26,448 nt of DNA from a virus. Both the position numbers and the translations under genes were made by a program. Shown one piece after another: positions 8,664 through 16,831 of the stretch; position 1 is the first letter of the stretch, and each line of letters starts with the position of its first letter. The notes below the pieces were generated by a model. It was not told the origin of the DNA and made no database searches. It worked only from the letters and a program-made list of their open reading frames with translations. The stretch covers positions 1 to 26,448 of the IMG/VR virus record IMGVR_UViG_3300035199_000042, one strand, 5' to 3'.

Positions 8664-11081
8664 CTAGGGTTGACGCTCTCTCAACCTCGTTCGTGTGTTT
8701 CGTGGGAGTGCCATCCGTGTGAGTTGGAACCATCGCCTGGGTGCCTGGGTCGTCATCCTGCTTCGGGGAGGCGTGTGGCCACGGATGGCCCGCTCCAGGG
8801 TGGATAGTTCAAGATCCTGTGCGCCATCTATGTTGCCACCAGCGTCAGTTGGCAGCATCCCGTGTCTGAAATACGCAGCCAACCCAAGTCGAATCAGTGG
8901 CTCTTGGCATCCTCGGGCGTTGTTGTCTGTGTCAGCGGCGAAGGCAACACCATCAGCGGCCTGGAATAGTCGTAGTGGGTGGCTACGGGCTGCATTCGCC
9001 AGGTCCTCACTTCTTATCGACCCATGGGCGTAGGCCGCTCCTGCGTAGGCCACGCTTGAGGTGGGTTCTAGATCGACCTGGCCATATATCTTTGGTGCGC
9101 CGATGGCTGTCGCAAACACACTGAATCTTCGGTCCTCTATGTTAGCGATGAACCGAATATCACCCTCATACCCACTGTTTATACTTGCTTCTGCCGTCCC
9201 ATGATCGCCAGTCTGACCAAACAGCCAGTAGTTATGAATCGTGCTTGCTGACGCATCTTTCCCTATCCTCAAAAGACCACCTGTGCCCTCAGTGGTCAGG
9301 GCATTTTCGTCCAGTGAGTCACCAAAGGAATCAAACAGTTTGTATTGCCATGTGTTTGTTGTCCCTGGTTGTGCGGCGGCGTCGTCACCAACCCATGATG
9401 GCAGTGCCGTTGAGTTGGCCCAAGGATAGGCCGCCCCGCCTGCTGCGGTAGTTGAGTCGCAAACCAAGACGGGCACCGCACAAATCATCAGGCCCCATCC
9501 ACGGCTATGCTCCCAATCACTCACACTCCCCGCTGCTCTCCAGTCTGTCCTGTGGTCGCCATCCTCACTCCAGGTTTCAACCTGTGTCAGTTCCAGTGTG
9601 TTGGTCAGGGATGAGTGGACCAAGGCCGCCTGGCCTGATTTGTTGAGGAACTCCATGGTTGGTTGTGAGGCATCTCGCCACAGCCTGTCGTGGAACATTC
9701 CAAACATATCCGCACTACCTGATCCCCAGGTGTTCGGTTGTATTACTTCTCTGATTCCATGTTTGCCGACCCAATAGCCTGTTGGATGTGGGTCAGCCTC
9801 ATCAATACCGTCGCCATGGATGGGAAGTGTCGCATCGTTGTCGCTCAGTAGTCTGATTGTGAACGCTTGAGTCATGGTCACATAGTGGTCCATGACCTCT
9901 TCGTCGGTGAGTGCCCTGGGGTATGTGGCACATGCGGCCACATGCCCATTTAGGTTGAGAATACTGTTGAACGAGTCTCCAGGATTCACAATCTTGTAAG
10001 CATGGGTTATCCCACCGATCTGCATGGCAAACTTGTGTGGTGCCGAGAAATCACTGAACTTGAAAATCGTGCGGTCGGCACCAGATCCCAGGACATCATT
10101 GAACCTAACAAATGTTCCTGATGCACCACCAACCATGTTATCGTTCTTGTGCCAGAACTCATCCTCGGCGTTCAGAACACACCGCCCGTCATAGAACAAC
10201 TGGATGTGATCCTCACCGTGGACAACAAGAACCAGGTGATGCCAGAGGTTGTCACCACTACCGTAGTTTAGTGTTGGATCACCACCTGCGGTGTACGTCC
10301 ACGGTGTTCCCTCTGTCCCCCTGGTGAGGTTTACGTCTGGGTAGGCGTTGTAGCGGTCAGAATCAACAGCGATGGTGTCATGGGTGTTGAGTAACGGATC
10401 AAACCCACCCCACATTGCAACAGGTATTCCGGCGTCAAAACCAACCCCAACAAATCTCCATGTCGCTGCCGGTGTGGAGAGTGTCCCAGCGTTGGTTTGG
10501 TCCAACCAGGGTCCAACACCTAAAGCCAACCCGTCTTCTGCATCCCTCGTCCATGCCTCAAGGGTAAACGGGTAGTCGCCGGATTCTCTTACTGGGTTCA
10601 GAAATCCCGAACCACCGTCTGTAATCGGTGTGCCCTGGAGTTGTTTTGCTAAGCCCTCGGGAAACACTGATACTTGAGAGGTGTGTGGTGTTGTCGTAAT
10701 CAAGTCGCCGCTGCCGTCCCTATCAGGCTCCTTGCCCTCATCGTTGGCTCGTCGTCTGGCTAGTGGGCTGTGCGAACCAGCATCATGTAGGTACCCCTCA
10801 TTCAACGTGATGCCTGCTGGCTTGGGAACGGGGTGGGCTGGGCCGTCCGTTATACTGTTTGGCCAACCAGCCCCAGGTCCCGTATGGGCTGAGGGTTGGA
10901 AAAACCACCTGGCCCCACTGCGTGGGAGTTCATAATCCTTGTAATCACGGTCATGGATCGCTTCTTTCCAATGATACTCGTCGGGTGTGCCGCCGGTGCC
11001 CGTTACCTTGTGGACAACCTTGTCCCAAAACGCAACGGCACCATGGTGCGCCATCTTCCCGCGAAGGTGATGCCTGGGCAT
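8664..11081 (-). CDS. Large LamG/concanavalin A-like domain virion protein
   Basis: An 805-residue protein. Residues about 165-400 carry the layout of a LamG/concanavalin A-like sandwich: FTLEAWTRD at the first strand, WHHLVLVVHGEDHIQLFYDG in the middle (the usual 'W.hvA.t.dg....lYvdG' element), and a closing 'NGHVAAcatYpRALTdeEv.dHY' segment. This domain binds carbohydrate or protein surfaces and is frequent in phage head fibres and receptor-binding proteins. The rest (400-760) is beta-rich with no domain I can name, and the tail (about 760-805) is basic. Its place between capsid and tail-tube genes suggests a capsid decoration or surface adhesin. A second in-frame Met at 11054 is possible; neither start has a strong ribosome site. 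The gene begins 3 bases after its upstream neighbour. Confidence 0.8.
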   Translation of the reverse strand: MPRHHLRGKMAHHGAVAFWDKVVHKVTGTGGTPDEYHWKEAIHDRDYKDYELPRSGARWFFQPSAHTGPGAGWPNSITDGPAHPVPKPAGITLNEGYLHDAGSHSPLARRRANDEGKEPDRDGSGDLITTTPHTSQVSVFPEGLAKQLQGTPITDGGSGFLNPVRESGDYPFTLEAWTRDAEDGLALGVGPWLDQTNAGTLSTPAATWRFVGVGFDAGIPVAMWGGFDPLLNTHDTIAVDSDRYNAYPDVNLTRGTEGTPWTYTAGGDPTLNYGSGDNLWHHLVLVVHGEDHIQLFYDGRCVLNAEDEFWHKNDNMVGGASGTFVRFNDVLGSGADRTIFKFSDFSAPHKFAMQIGGITHAYKIVNPGDSFNSILNLNGHVAACATYPRALTDEEVMDHYVTMTQAFTIRLLSDNDATLPIHGDGIDEADPHPTGYWVGKHGIREVIQPNTWGSGSADMFGMFHDRLWRDASQPTMEFLNKSGQAALVHSSLTNTLELTQVETWSEDGDHRTDWRAAGSVSDWEHSRGWGLMICAVPVLVCDSTTAAGGAAYPWANSTALPSWVGDDAAAQPGTTNTWQYKLFDSFGDSLDENALTTEGTGGLLRIGKDASASTIHNYWLFGQTGDHGTAEASINSGYEGDIRFIANIEDRRFSVFATAIGAPKIYGQVDLEPTSSVAYAGAAYAHGSIRSEDLANAARSHPLRLFQAADGVAFAADTDNNARGCQEPLIRLGLAAYFRHGMLPTDAGGNIDGAQDLELSTLERAIRGHTPPRSRMTTQAPRRWFQLTRMALPRNTRTRLRERQP

Positions 11082-11084
11082 GGG

Positions 11085-11612
11085 TCAGAATGTCGCGTAT
11101 ACAAAGTTTCTGGTGTCTGCGTCTGCTGTTCCTGCCGCTATGTGGAATACAACCTGTAGATAATGGGCACCCTCAAGATCAACCGTAAGTGATGCGACTT
11201 CATCTGCGATGCCGCTGATAATGCGACATGATTCATCGCCATCTACCAGTGTGATTGTCTCAGCGAAGTATTTTGTGTTGTCAATGACCGGGCTGGAGGC
11301 ATGTCCCTGGAAACCACCAAGCGTCATGTTGAACGCACCAATCAGGGTGGGTATCCAGGTGCCGCTGCCAACCTCGCTCCATGAATAAACACGGGTGTCG
11401 GTCAAGGTCTTGCCGTCAGCATCACCGCCGCCTGTTATGGCCCCATAAAAAAGAAGTTTCGCAAGGTTGGCGTCCTTTACAGAAACAATCCCATCTATGT
11501 CGGATGGTGGTCCGTCTAGGGATGTAACAGGCGATACACCCGTTACGTCGGTGTCTATCTGAAACCCTCTAAAAAATTCTCGGGTGTTGGTTGAAAGTTG
11601 CATAGCAGGCAT
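11085..11612 (-). CDS. Unknown virion-associated protein (175 residues)
   Basis: A beta-rich, acidic protein of 175 residues that contains no signal peptide or membrane span. A central segment, GAFNMTLGGFQGHASSP, and the end, HYLQVVFHIAAGTADADTRN, look like strands of a compact domain. It lies directly before the LamG protein (3-base gap) and 2 bases after the small coiled-coil membrane gene, so it is probably part of the same virion decoration set. A second Met at 11603 is an alternative start; ribosome-site signal is poor for both. I do not recognise the family. Confidence 0.72.
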   Translation of the reverse strand: MPAMQLSTNTREFFRGFQIDTDVTGVSPVTSLDGPPSDIDGIVSVKDANLAKLLFYGAITGGGDADGKTLTDTRVYSWSEVGSGTWIPTLIGAFNMTLGGFQGHASSPVIDNTKYFAETITLVDGDESCRIISGIADEVASLTVDLEGAHYLQVVFHIAAGTADADTRNFVYATF

Positions 11613-11614
11613 AG

Positions 11615-11854
11615 TCAGTTGTCCCTTGTGTTTGTACGCAGGTGGTCGATGGCTTCCTCAAGCCTCTCGACATCCTCGCGGATTTCCTCCTGCTGTTTCT
11701 GAAGGAACTCCTGTCTTATGGTTATGCCTGTTAGGGCACGGTCGTGCGATTGGTAGGCAACCATCGTCGCTCCGATTATTGTTACGGCTACCGCAACAAT
11801 CCCCGACCAATCTCTGTTTGATAAACGCACAGTATCAGTTGTGCCGCGTGTCAT
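11615..11854 (-). CDS. Small membrane protein with C-terminal coiled coil
   Basis: A 79-residue protein with one membrane span at about residues 17-35 (WSGIVAVAVTIIGATMVAY) followed by a heptad-like helix, QEFLQKQQEEIREDVERLEE. I chose the ATG at 11854 because a GGAG ribosome site lies 5 bases upstream. The frame is open further upstream to 11971 (a GTG), overlapping the capsid 3' end, but that extension has no initiation signal. Small span-plus-coiled-coil proteins are common in phages as holin-like, antiholin or membrane-scaffold proteins. The same frame is reached from the capsid gene by a +1 shift (see findings). Function not known. Confidence 0.72.
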   Translation of the reverse strand: MTRGTTDTVRLSNRDWSGIVAVAVTIIGATMVAYQSHDRALTGITIRQEFLQKQQEEIREDVERLEEAIDHLRTNTRDN

Positions 11855-11878
11855 AGTCACTCCAATACCCACCTCGCC

Positions 11879-11898
11879 TGGGGGGATCGCTCCCCCCA
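11879..11898 (-). terminator. GC-rich hairpin with GNRA loop after the capsid gene
   Basis: On the transcribed strand an 8-base-pair stem, TGGGGGGA/TCCCCCCA, closes a GCGA (GNRA) tetraloop. It begins 20 bases after the capsid stop codon and ends 24 bases before the next start. T7 has its main late terminator at the same place, after gene 10, and reading past it lowers expression of downstream genes. No run of T follows this hairpin, so it may instead be an attenuator, an mRNA-stability or processing element, or a frameshift stimulator. The hairpin is seen directly; the role is inferred. Confidence 0.5.
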
Positions 11899-11918
11899 AG
11901 CGCGGTAGGAGGAAAGGA

Positions 11919-13085
11919 TCAGGAATAAACCCCAACATACCCAGCGGTCCATGGGCAGAGGATATCTGCACCGACCATCATTTGGGCTTTGAGGAATCGG
12001 GTGTTGCGCCGTTCGTCATCTTCAATTACCGCGCGCAGCCCTGCTGCCTGGACGAGTCCCAGTGCAGCCGAACCTTCGCTTGCACCACACAGCGCAACCG
12101 CTGCGGGCTTGGCGTTGGACTCAGCCTGGTTCTCGGCGTAGGCACCACCACCACCACTCGCGTCGTCACCGTTGTCACGACCGTCGAAGTGGCCGACGTA
12201 CTTGGCGGCAGCCGCCAACTGGCCGGTTGCAGCGGTCTGGAACGTCGTATCAGCGGTCGGCAGGTGATTCGTGAGAATCACATTGAAGCCTTCCATCATT
12301 CCCAAGATGCGACGGTTCAGATCCCACGGCGCACTGTTCTGATCGCGGCTGTAGGGGTTTCCGGCGGGGCCATCAACCGAACCGACGTTTGACCAACCAG
12401 TACCCTCATGTCGCATGATGGTCCTGATATATGGCGGTACGAACAGGTAACGGCCTTCCTCGGGCACATTGTCCTCATCGAACAACTGCGCCAACTCGGC
12501 CACATCGTCACGGAACCGACTAGAACCAACACTGGTGTTGGGGTAAGCCAACGTCAGGTCAGCAGCGTCGGTTGCGCTGGTTGCGCCATCGTCACGGATG
12601 ATGGCTTTGCCACCACCATGGATGTTCGCGGCTGGTGCTGTTCGTGCGGCCTGGATAGCCAACACGGCCAACTTCTTGTCCATATCGATAGCCAACGCGC
12701 GGCCCAATTTTGTGGCAAACGGTTGCAATACGTCAAAATGCGCGATGTCCATATCAGCGAACGGCACATCCACATGCGATACGAGAACGTCATCGACTCG
12801 GACGACGCCTTCCGTCATGGCAATGGATTGACCCAGGAGTTGGTGTCCAGGGTCGTGGTAAATAGGATCGACTCCCGTGTCATCACCGATGATTGGCCAC
12901 TGGGCTTCGTGCCCTTGACCATTGAGCATCTTGGATGCGAGAATGTTTCCAGTGTTATCCCAGAACACGGTCTTGCTGCGAAAAGCCTCGTAGACAGTGC
13001 CTGAAAAGATTTTTAGAGCGAGATCACGGTTTGTGTCTGCGCCCTCTGGGTCCGTAAGAAAACGGACTGGGCTTGATGCTGTCAT
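11919..13085 (-). CDS. Major capsid protein (T7 gp10-like)
   Basis: A 388-residue protein in the T7 gp10 position, after portal and scaffold. Family-like segments are the N-terminal 'ALKIFSGTVYEAFRSKTVF' part, the GHEAQWPIIGDD region (E-loop area), and VDDVLVSHVDVPFADMDIAH followed by the spine helix containing LGRALAIDMDKKLAVL. It forms the icosahedral shell with the HK97 fold. It is a little longer than T7 gp10A (345 residues). The ATG at 13085 has a strong AGGAGGG ribosome site and a 108-base leader, consistent with high expression. The gene ends TCC TGA T and the +1 frame stays open into the next gene; see findings. Confidence 0.9.
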   Translation of the reverse strand: MTASSPVRFLTDPEGADTNRDLALKIFSGTVYEAFRSKTVFWDNTGNILASKMLNGQGHEAQWPIIGDDTGVDPIYHDPGHQLLGQSIAMTEGVVRVDDVLVSHVDVPFADMDIAHFDVLQPFATKLGRALAIDMDKKLAVLAIQAARTAPAANIHGGGKAIIRDDGATSATDAADLTLAYPNTSVGSSRFRDDVAELAQLFDEDNVPEEGRYLFVPPYIRTIMRHEGTGWSNVGSVDGPAGNPYSRDQNSAPWDLNRRILGMMEGFNVILTNHLPTADTTFQTAATGQLAAAAKYVGHFDGRDNGDDASGGGGAYAENQAESNAKPAAVALCGASEGSAALGLVQAAGLRAVIEDDERRNTRFLKAQMMVGADILCPWTAGYVGVYS

Positions 13086-13193
13086 AGCATTGCCCTCCTT
13101 TTGGTTTCAGTGTCGTGTGAAAGTCACACAGCATCAACCTCAAGGTATCCAGTCTGTCAGCCGGGCCTTACGGGTATCCGGCTTCCCACTGGG
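13086..13193 (-). promoter_or_regulatory. Capsid gene leader with two small hairpins and a strong ribosome site
   Basis: This 108-base gap is the longest inside the virion operon. On the transcribed strand it holds, in order, a GCCGG/CCGGC inverted repeat with a 13-base loop (13160-13182), a second GGATACC copy (the first lies within that repeat, 29 bases away, 13173-13179 and 13144-13150), a GTGTGA/TCACAC stem with a 3-base loop (13115-13129), and an AGGAGGG site before the capsid ATG. The T7 capsid gene has its own strong promoter and a structured leader, so this is the most likely place for a phage polymerase promoter. I could not identify a promoter consensus. Confidence 0.45.
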
Positions 13194-13610
13194 CTATTTG
13201 GTTTCTGTCTCTGTGTCTGTTGAAGTGGCTGGCGAACGTCGCCGCCTCTTCTTCTTTTTCCTACCCGAATCAATAGAAGCGTCCTCCATAAACTGGGTAG
13301 GTTTAGATGATCCATCCCCTTCTTTGAGATTTTCCAACTTGGATTCCAGGTCGGCAATCTTTTGGGTCTGGTTCATGTTTTCTTCTGCAATTTCAGCGGA
13401 GGTTTTGGGTGCCGCCTTTGCGCCTGCTGTTTCCAGTGCATTGTCAAGTGCGGCGTGTGCTGTTCTTCCTGTGCCTCCATGCCACACATTCTTGGTGGAT
13501 ATATCCATCAGTGCACAGTGGCACTTTTGGTTTGACCAGGTGTATTTACAGGTGCTACCAATGGCGTTCAGTTTCTCCCACTGGTCTGGTCTTGGTTGGA
13601 ATACTCCCAT
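13194..13610 (-). CDS. Unknown protein between scaffold and capsid, coiled coil and basic tail
   Basis: A 138-residue protein. The N-terminal 65 residues form a small domain with two nearby cysteines (KCHC) and an alanine-rich helix (HAALDNALETAG). A predicted coiled coil follows at about 75-98 (EENMNQTQKIADLESKLENL), then a basic cluster, GRKKKKRRRRS, and a Thr/Glu-rich end. I chose ATG 13610, which overlaps the scaffold stop by one base (TGATG) and sits 7 bases after AAGGAG. A GTG three bases earlier is possible. T7 has no gene here. Its place and the coiled coil suggest a capsid assembly or decoration partner, but this is inference. Confidence 0.72.
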   Translation of the reverse strand: MGVFQPRPDQWEKLNAIGSTCKYTWSNQKCHCALMDISTKNVWHGGTGRTAHAALDNALETAGAKAAPKTSAEIAEENMNQTQKIADLESKLENLKEGDGSSKPTQFMEDASIDSGRKKKKRRRRSPATSTDTETETK

Positions 13611-14473
13611 CACTCAACTCCTTCCAGCAGGTGCTGGGGTGTCTTGGCCAAGCGGGCCTTGTGTTCTGCTGTTACGCCAGTTTCACGCATCTGGGTAAAC
13701 GCACCCAAGACTTCTTGGACTGTGTTATACCCCTCAACACCTGGCGGTGGTGCTTGTGTTTGTGTGCCAGCCAACGGCTGTGCTGCCTCTGAACCAGTGG
13801 AGGATCGGTGGTCATACAAAACCTCTTTGATCGCACTCTCATAGGTCCTGGGATCGGCTAGGCGTTGGTTGAGGGAGTTGGTCTCCCCCTCATTGTAGTG
13901 ACTCGCGGCCCATTCCATCACTGTTGTTAGTTGCTCTTGTCCGCCAGCCATTTCAGTGGCCTGGCTTTTCATTCGGTCTTGGATAGACTGTTGTTCTTGG
14001 GCAACCGCATATTGTCCGGTGATAAACGTGTCAACCACATCCTTGCTGTACCCCTGGGCGCGGAAGGCGTCGTATTGTTCAGGCGTCAGGCTGAAGGATT
14101 CCTCCCAACTCTTACGAATCTCCGACATATCCAAACCAGTGGCTTCAAGAACAGCCTGGATATCACGGTCGCCTTGCATCTCATTTTCCCATGCCGGGCT
14201 GGCTGGTTGCTGCTGAGATAGTTCTGTGATTTTCCGTTGTGCCTCTTCGTATGCGTTGACAAGTTGGTCCACATTGTCGTACTTGCCCGCAAGTTTCTGC
14301 TCGGCAGCGGCCTCATTGGTGATCTCCCTCTCTTCCTCAAGCGTGGGGAAGGACGCCTCAGCAGCGGTAGGTCCGACAATCTCCACGTTGTCGGGAGGGG
14401 TTGGGAGTTGCATGGCTGCCGGTTCGCTTTGCGGCGGCGGCGGGCTGAGTTGTGTTTCATTCGATTCACTCAT
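13610..14473 (-). CDS. Capsid assembly scaffolding protein (T7 gp9-like)
   Basis: A 287-residue acidic protein with a disordered, Pro/Glu-rich N-terminus (residues 1-60). A 'KYDNVDQLVNAYEEAQRKI' segment near 65-83 is the usual 'GKyk~~eeLekAY~elqkki' signature of T7-type scaffolds, and helix-rich sequence with many Gln residues follows. T7 gp9 is about 307 residues. The scaffold copolymerises with capsid protein and leaves the head before DNA packaging. The ATG overlaps the portal stop by 4 bases (ATGA). Position between portal and capsid agrees. Confidence 0.87.
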   Translation of the reverse strand: MSESNETQLSPPPPQSEPAAMQLPTPPDNVEIVGPTAAEASFPTLEEEREITNEAAAEQKLAGKYDNVDQLVNAYEEAQRKITELSQQQPASPAWENEMQGDRDIQAVLEATGLDMSEIRKSWEESFSLTPEQYDAFRAQGYSKDVVDTFITGQYAVAQEQQSIQDRMKSQATEMAGGQEQLTTVMEWAASHYNEGETNSLNQRLADPRTYESAIKEVLYDHRSSTGSEAAQPLAGTQTQAPPPGVEGYNTVQEVLGAFTQMRETGVTAEHKARLAKTPQHLLEGVE

Positions 14474-16083
14474 TGTACCGTTTCCTCCTGGGTCATTTCG
14501 TTCATCATCGACTGTTCAGCGGCATTTCCTAGAACATCGACACCCTTCTGTTGTGCCTGCTGCATCATTGCCTGTTGTTGTGCAGCCTGTTGTTCTTCTT
14601 GTATTTGTTCTGGGGTCTTGATTAGACCCGGCTCATACACACCAGCGTATCGCATCGTAAGGTCAATGAGTGTGTCTATGTTGATTCGTTGCATGAACTC
14701 AGGTCCGAACTGCCCCAGCATTTGGAATGCACCCATCATCTTCTGGGCGTCTGCTGCGTGGCTCAGGGCTGCGATTCCGGTAACAGCCTCAATATCCACA
14801 CTCTCATCCGGCATGGGTGGAAGCAGTTTATCTCTTGTCATCTGATACCTGAGCCGGTCTACCAATGGGATCTGTTGACTGTCACTGATTGCCCCGAATG
14901 CCCCGGCCAGGGCTTGGTCTAACTCTGTGGCAACCCGACTCACCTGGTATGCGGTTACTCGTTCTCCTGTGGGTGTTGATTCACCCTCCATCAGCATCGT
15001 TGTGGCTAGGTCTTTACGGATACTATCCCTGGTCATAACAACAGTGTTGAAGTCTTGCATCTTGTCAACACGCAGGACTCCGACATCCATGATCTGACCA
15101 GACTGAACCCGTGCGTTGATGACGGACCCCGATGTCTGCGCCAACTCACCATCTCGTACCTGGCTGTTGTAATCCTTGGCGAACAACATCTTCGATGACA
15201 TCGCCGCGAAGTCCAATAGGCTCATGGTCAGTTCGTTCATGGACCGAACATCACCCAGGTTCAACTCAACTATCCCACGACCATAGTGTTCTGTTGGTGC
15301 CAACTCATAGGGTGTGGCAAAGAATGGTGACAATGGTTCCTCGGATTCAACGATTGTCTTGTTCTTCAACTCTTGTCGGATCAGCCACTTGTTGGTTTGT
15401 GGTTGCCACTCAGCCAGGGTGTACAGATCCTCCATCCGATCTGATGTGTCCTTGCCAAACAGATCCACCTCACTATACCCCGCCAACGCACGTTGTTTAT
15501 CCGTGAGTGTTAGTGGGTCCACCCGTTCTTTGACGATGTGGAACATGATGGCACCAGAGGAGTCACGTTGTGTAACGTACTGGTCTCGGCGGAACACTTT
15601 GATCCGGTAGTCATCCGTCAACTGCTCAAGAACATCACCTGTTATGAGTAGTTGGCTGATGGCCGCCCGCTTGCGTGACCTAAATCCATTCCGAGTGCCT
15701 CGGTTTACGGCGGTGGGCTTGGTGGCCTCCAGTGTTGACATCATCGCCATCTCATGCAGGAACAACATCTGCTCAAATGCCTGGATGGCCATCGGGTCAA
15801 CCGCTGGGTTGTATTTGAACTCCTGGCTAGGCTTCAGTTTGAAAAACGGAATGCCGACAGGGAACAACGCCAAGAGTAACTTGCCCTCAAGGTTGTTGAC
15901 ACCCCTACTGGCAAGGCTACTAAAAGGCTCGGGCAACTTCTGGTTATCGTCGTGCCCCTTGGGTGGCAGCACCCATGGTTTTGTTAGTGCTGCGCAGAAT
16001 CTTGCTCGGCTCAGGATTTCCCACCGCTTGGTGTCTTCGGCTCGCCAACGCGCGGCGATTGTTTTATCTGTGCCACTAATCAT
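14470..16083 (-). CDS. Portal / head-to-tail connector protein (T7 gp8-like)
   Basis: A 537-residue protein, the same size as T7 gp8 (536 residues). Diagnostic segments are RGVNNLEGKLLLALFPVGIP (residues about 60-79), TPYELAPTEHYGRGIVELNL and the following 'GDVRSMNELTMSLLDFAAMS' helix near the middle, and a Gln-rich C-terminus (EEQQAAQQQAMMQQAQQ). It forms the twelve-subunit ring at the special head vertex through which DNA is packaged and ejected, and docks tail tubular A. It starts 3 bases after the stop of the proline-rich gene and overlaps the scaffold gene by 4 bases. Confidence 0.95.
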   Translation of the reverse strand: MISGTDKTIAARWRAEDTKRWEILSRARFCAALTKPWVLPPKGHDDNQKLPEPFSSLASRGVNNLEGKLLLALFPVGIPFFKLKPSQEFKYNPAVDPMAIQAFEQMLFLHEMAMMSTLEATKPTAVNRGTRNGFRSRKRAAISQLLITGDVLEQLTDDYRIKVFRRDQYVTQRDSSGAIMFHIVKERVDPLTLTDKQRALAGYSEVDLFGKDTSDRMEDLYTLAEWQPQTNKWLIRQELKNKTIVESEEPLSPFFATPYELAPTEHYGRGIVELNLGDVRSMNELTMSLLDFAAMSSKMLFAKDYNSQVRDGELAQTSGSVINARVQSGQIMDVGVLRVDKMQDFNTVVMTRDSIRKDLATTMLMEGESTPTGERVTAYQVSRVATELDQALAGAFGAISDSQQIPLVDRLRYQMTRDKLLPPMPDESVDIEAVTGIAALSHAADAQKMMGAFQMLGQFGPEFMQRINIDTLIDLTMRYAGVYEPGLIKTPEQIQEEQQAAQQQAMMQQAQQKGVDVLGNAAEQSMMNEMTQEETVQ

Positions 16084-16086
16084 AGA

Positions 16087-16380
16087 TCAAGCCAGCCCGC
16101 CGCCACCATAGGGTCCAACACCCTCTTGTGGTCGAGGGATTACCAATGCTGATGCGGATCCCTTTCGTCTTCTGCGTTGCTTCGCCTCAAGTTTTGTCAG
16201 CCCATGAACCTCAAATGGTTCGACCGCGGCCTTGGGTGGTGGGGGTGGGGGTGGTGGTGAGCCACCGCCGCCACTCTTCCCCATGAACACAGCCAAGACT
16301 GTCTCGGTAACGGGCTGTGGTTTTGGGCTGTTGACACCAACTAATGCTGGTACCAGCCGTTCAAATAAGTGGTCCAGCAT
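16087..16380 (-). CDS. Small protein before the portal, polyproline linker and basic motif
   Basis: A 97-residue protein starting MLDHLFERLVPALVGV at ATG 16380, overlapping the end of the GNAT-like gene by 20 bases. Upstream in-frame Met codons (up to 16473) would lie deep inside the GNAT gene and look like shadow sequence. A GGGGS stretch and eight consecutive prolines (about residues 40-52) link the N-terminal helix to a C-terminal 'LEAKQRRRRKGSASALVIPR' segment. A similar basic 'RRRrGraStil' motif is known from small phage proteins near portal genes. The function of that family is unknown to me; a head-assembly or portal-related role is inferred from position. Confidence 0.68.
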   Translation of the reverse strand: MLDHLFERLVPALVGVNSPKPQPVTETVLAVFMGKSGGGGSPPPPPPPPKAAVEPFEVHGLTKLEAKQRRRRKGSASALVIPRPQEGVGPYGGGGLA

Positions 16381-16831
16381 GTCGGTATTCCTTCGGTAAG
16401 TGTTTGCAATCTTCTCTGAGGCAACCCCAGATACCCTGATCGACAACAGTGCCATCAGGTAATTTCCAGCCACGCCTAACCACGCCTTCTTTCTTGAAGT
16501 ACATGGCAGCCATTAGCCTCTCCATTCGCTTGTGTCCATCAATAACTACGGCGGTGATCCGCTCACACCCCATCCATATGAGTGCGTATTGATGACAGTA
16601 TTGGTAGAAGGAGCGATGGACGTAGGCTGGATTTGTAATCGCTAGGTGTAGTGTTACATTGTTGCCATCGAAGTCAGTAAATATCATCCCACCAACGAGG
16701 TCGCCGTCTGGGTTCTCAACCCCAACCGCTTGGAAGTCTTCGCCGGGATCACCATACCCATCTGGTCGGTATGCTTTTGGTCCGACCCAATCCCCCACCC
16801 TCTTGGGGTCGTCAAGTATCAGGCGAGACAT
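16361..16831 (-). CDS. GNAT-like acetyltransferase-family protein
   Basis: A 156-residue protein with the outline of a short GNAT fold: strands at 'DFQAVGVENPDGDLVGGMIF' and 'NVTLHLAI', a helix with 'VHRSFYQYCHQYALIW', then 'CERITAVVIDGHKRMERLMA' and 'YFKKEGVVRR', the usual 'i.a.v...n....~l~.klGF..eg~~r' ending. Similar short GNAT-like proteins are often found just upstream of the portal in T7-like marine phages, where they may be structural rather than catalytic. The classical acetyl-CoA loop (Q/RxxGxG/A) is not clear. It overlaps the upstream small gene by 20 bases. Confidence 0.68.
   Translation of the reverse strand: MSRLILDDPKRVGDWVGPKAYRPDGYGDPGEDFQAVGVENPDGDLVGGMIFTDFDGNNVTLHLAITNPAYVHRSFYQYCHQYALIWMGCERITAVVIDGHKRMERLMAAMYFKKEGVVRRGWKLPDGTVVDQGIWGCLREDCKHLPKEYRHAGPLI

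Noticed and set aside
11919-11930. A -1 slippery heptamer (GGGTTTA) near the end of the capsid gene, as in T7 gene 10.
   Set aside because: The bases are present, but the zero frame reads GGG GTT TAT, so the heptamer is out of phase for a -1 shift.
13086-13193. A T7-like promoter consensus in the capsid leader and other gaps.
   Set aside because: I found no sequence close to T7 or SP6 promoters and no repeated 18-24-base motif shared by the gaps by eye. The phage consensus is probably different and needs a motif search.
16087-16473. Longer form of the polyproline gene starting at 16473.
   Set aside because: The added 31 codons lie inside the GNAT-like gene and lack an initiation signal; ATG 16380 gives the short overlap typical of this operon.
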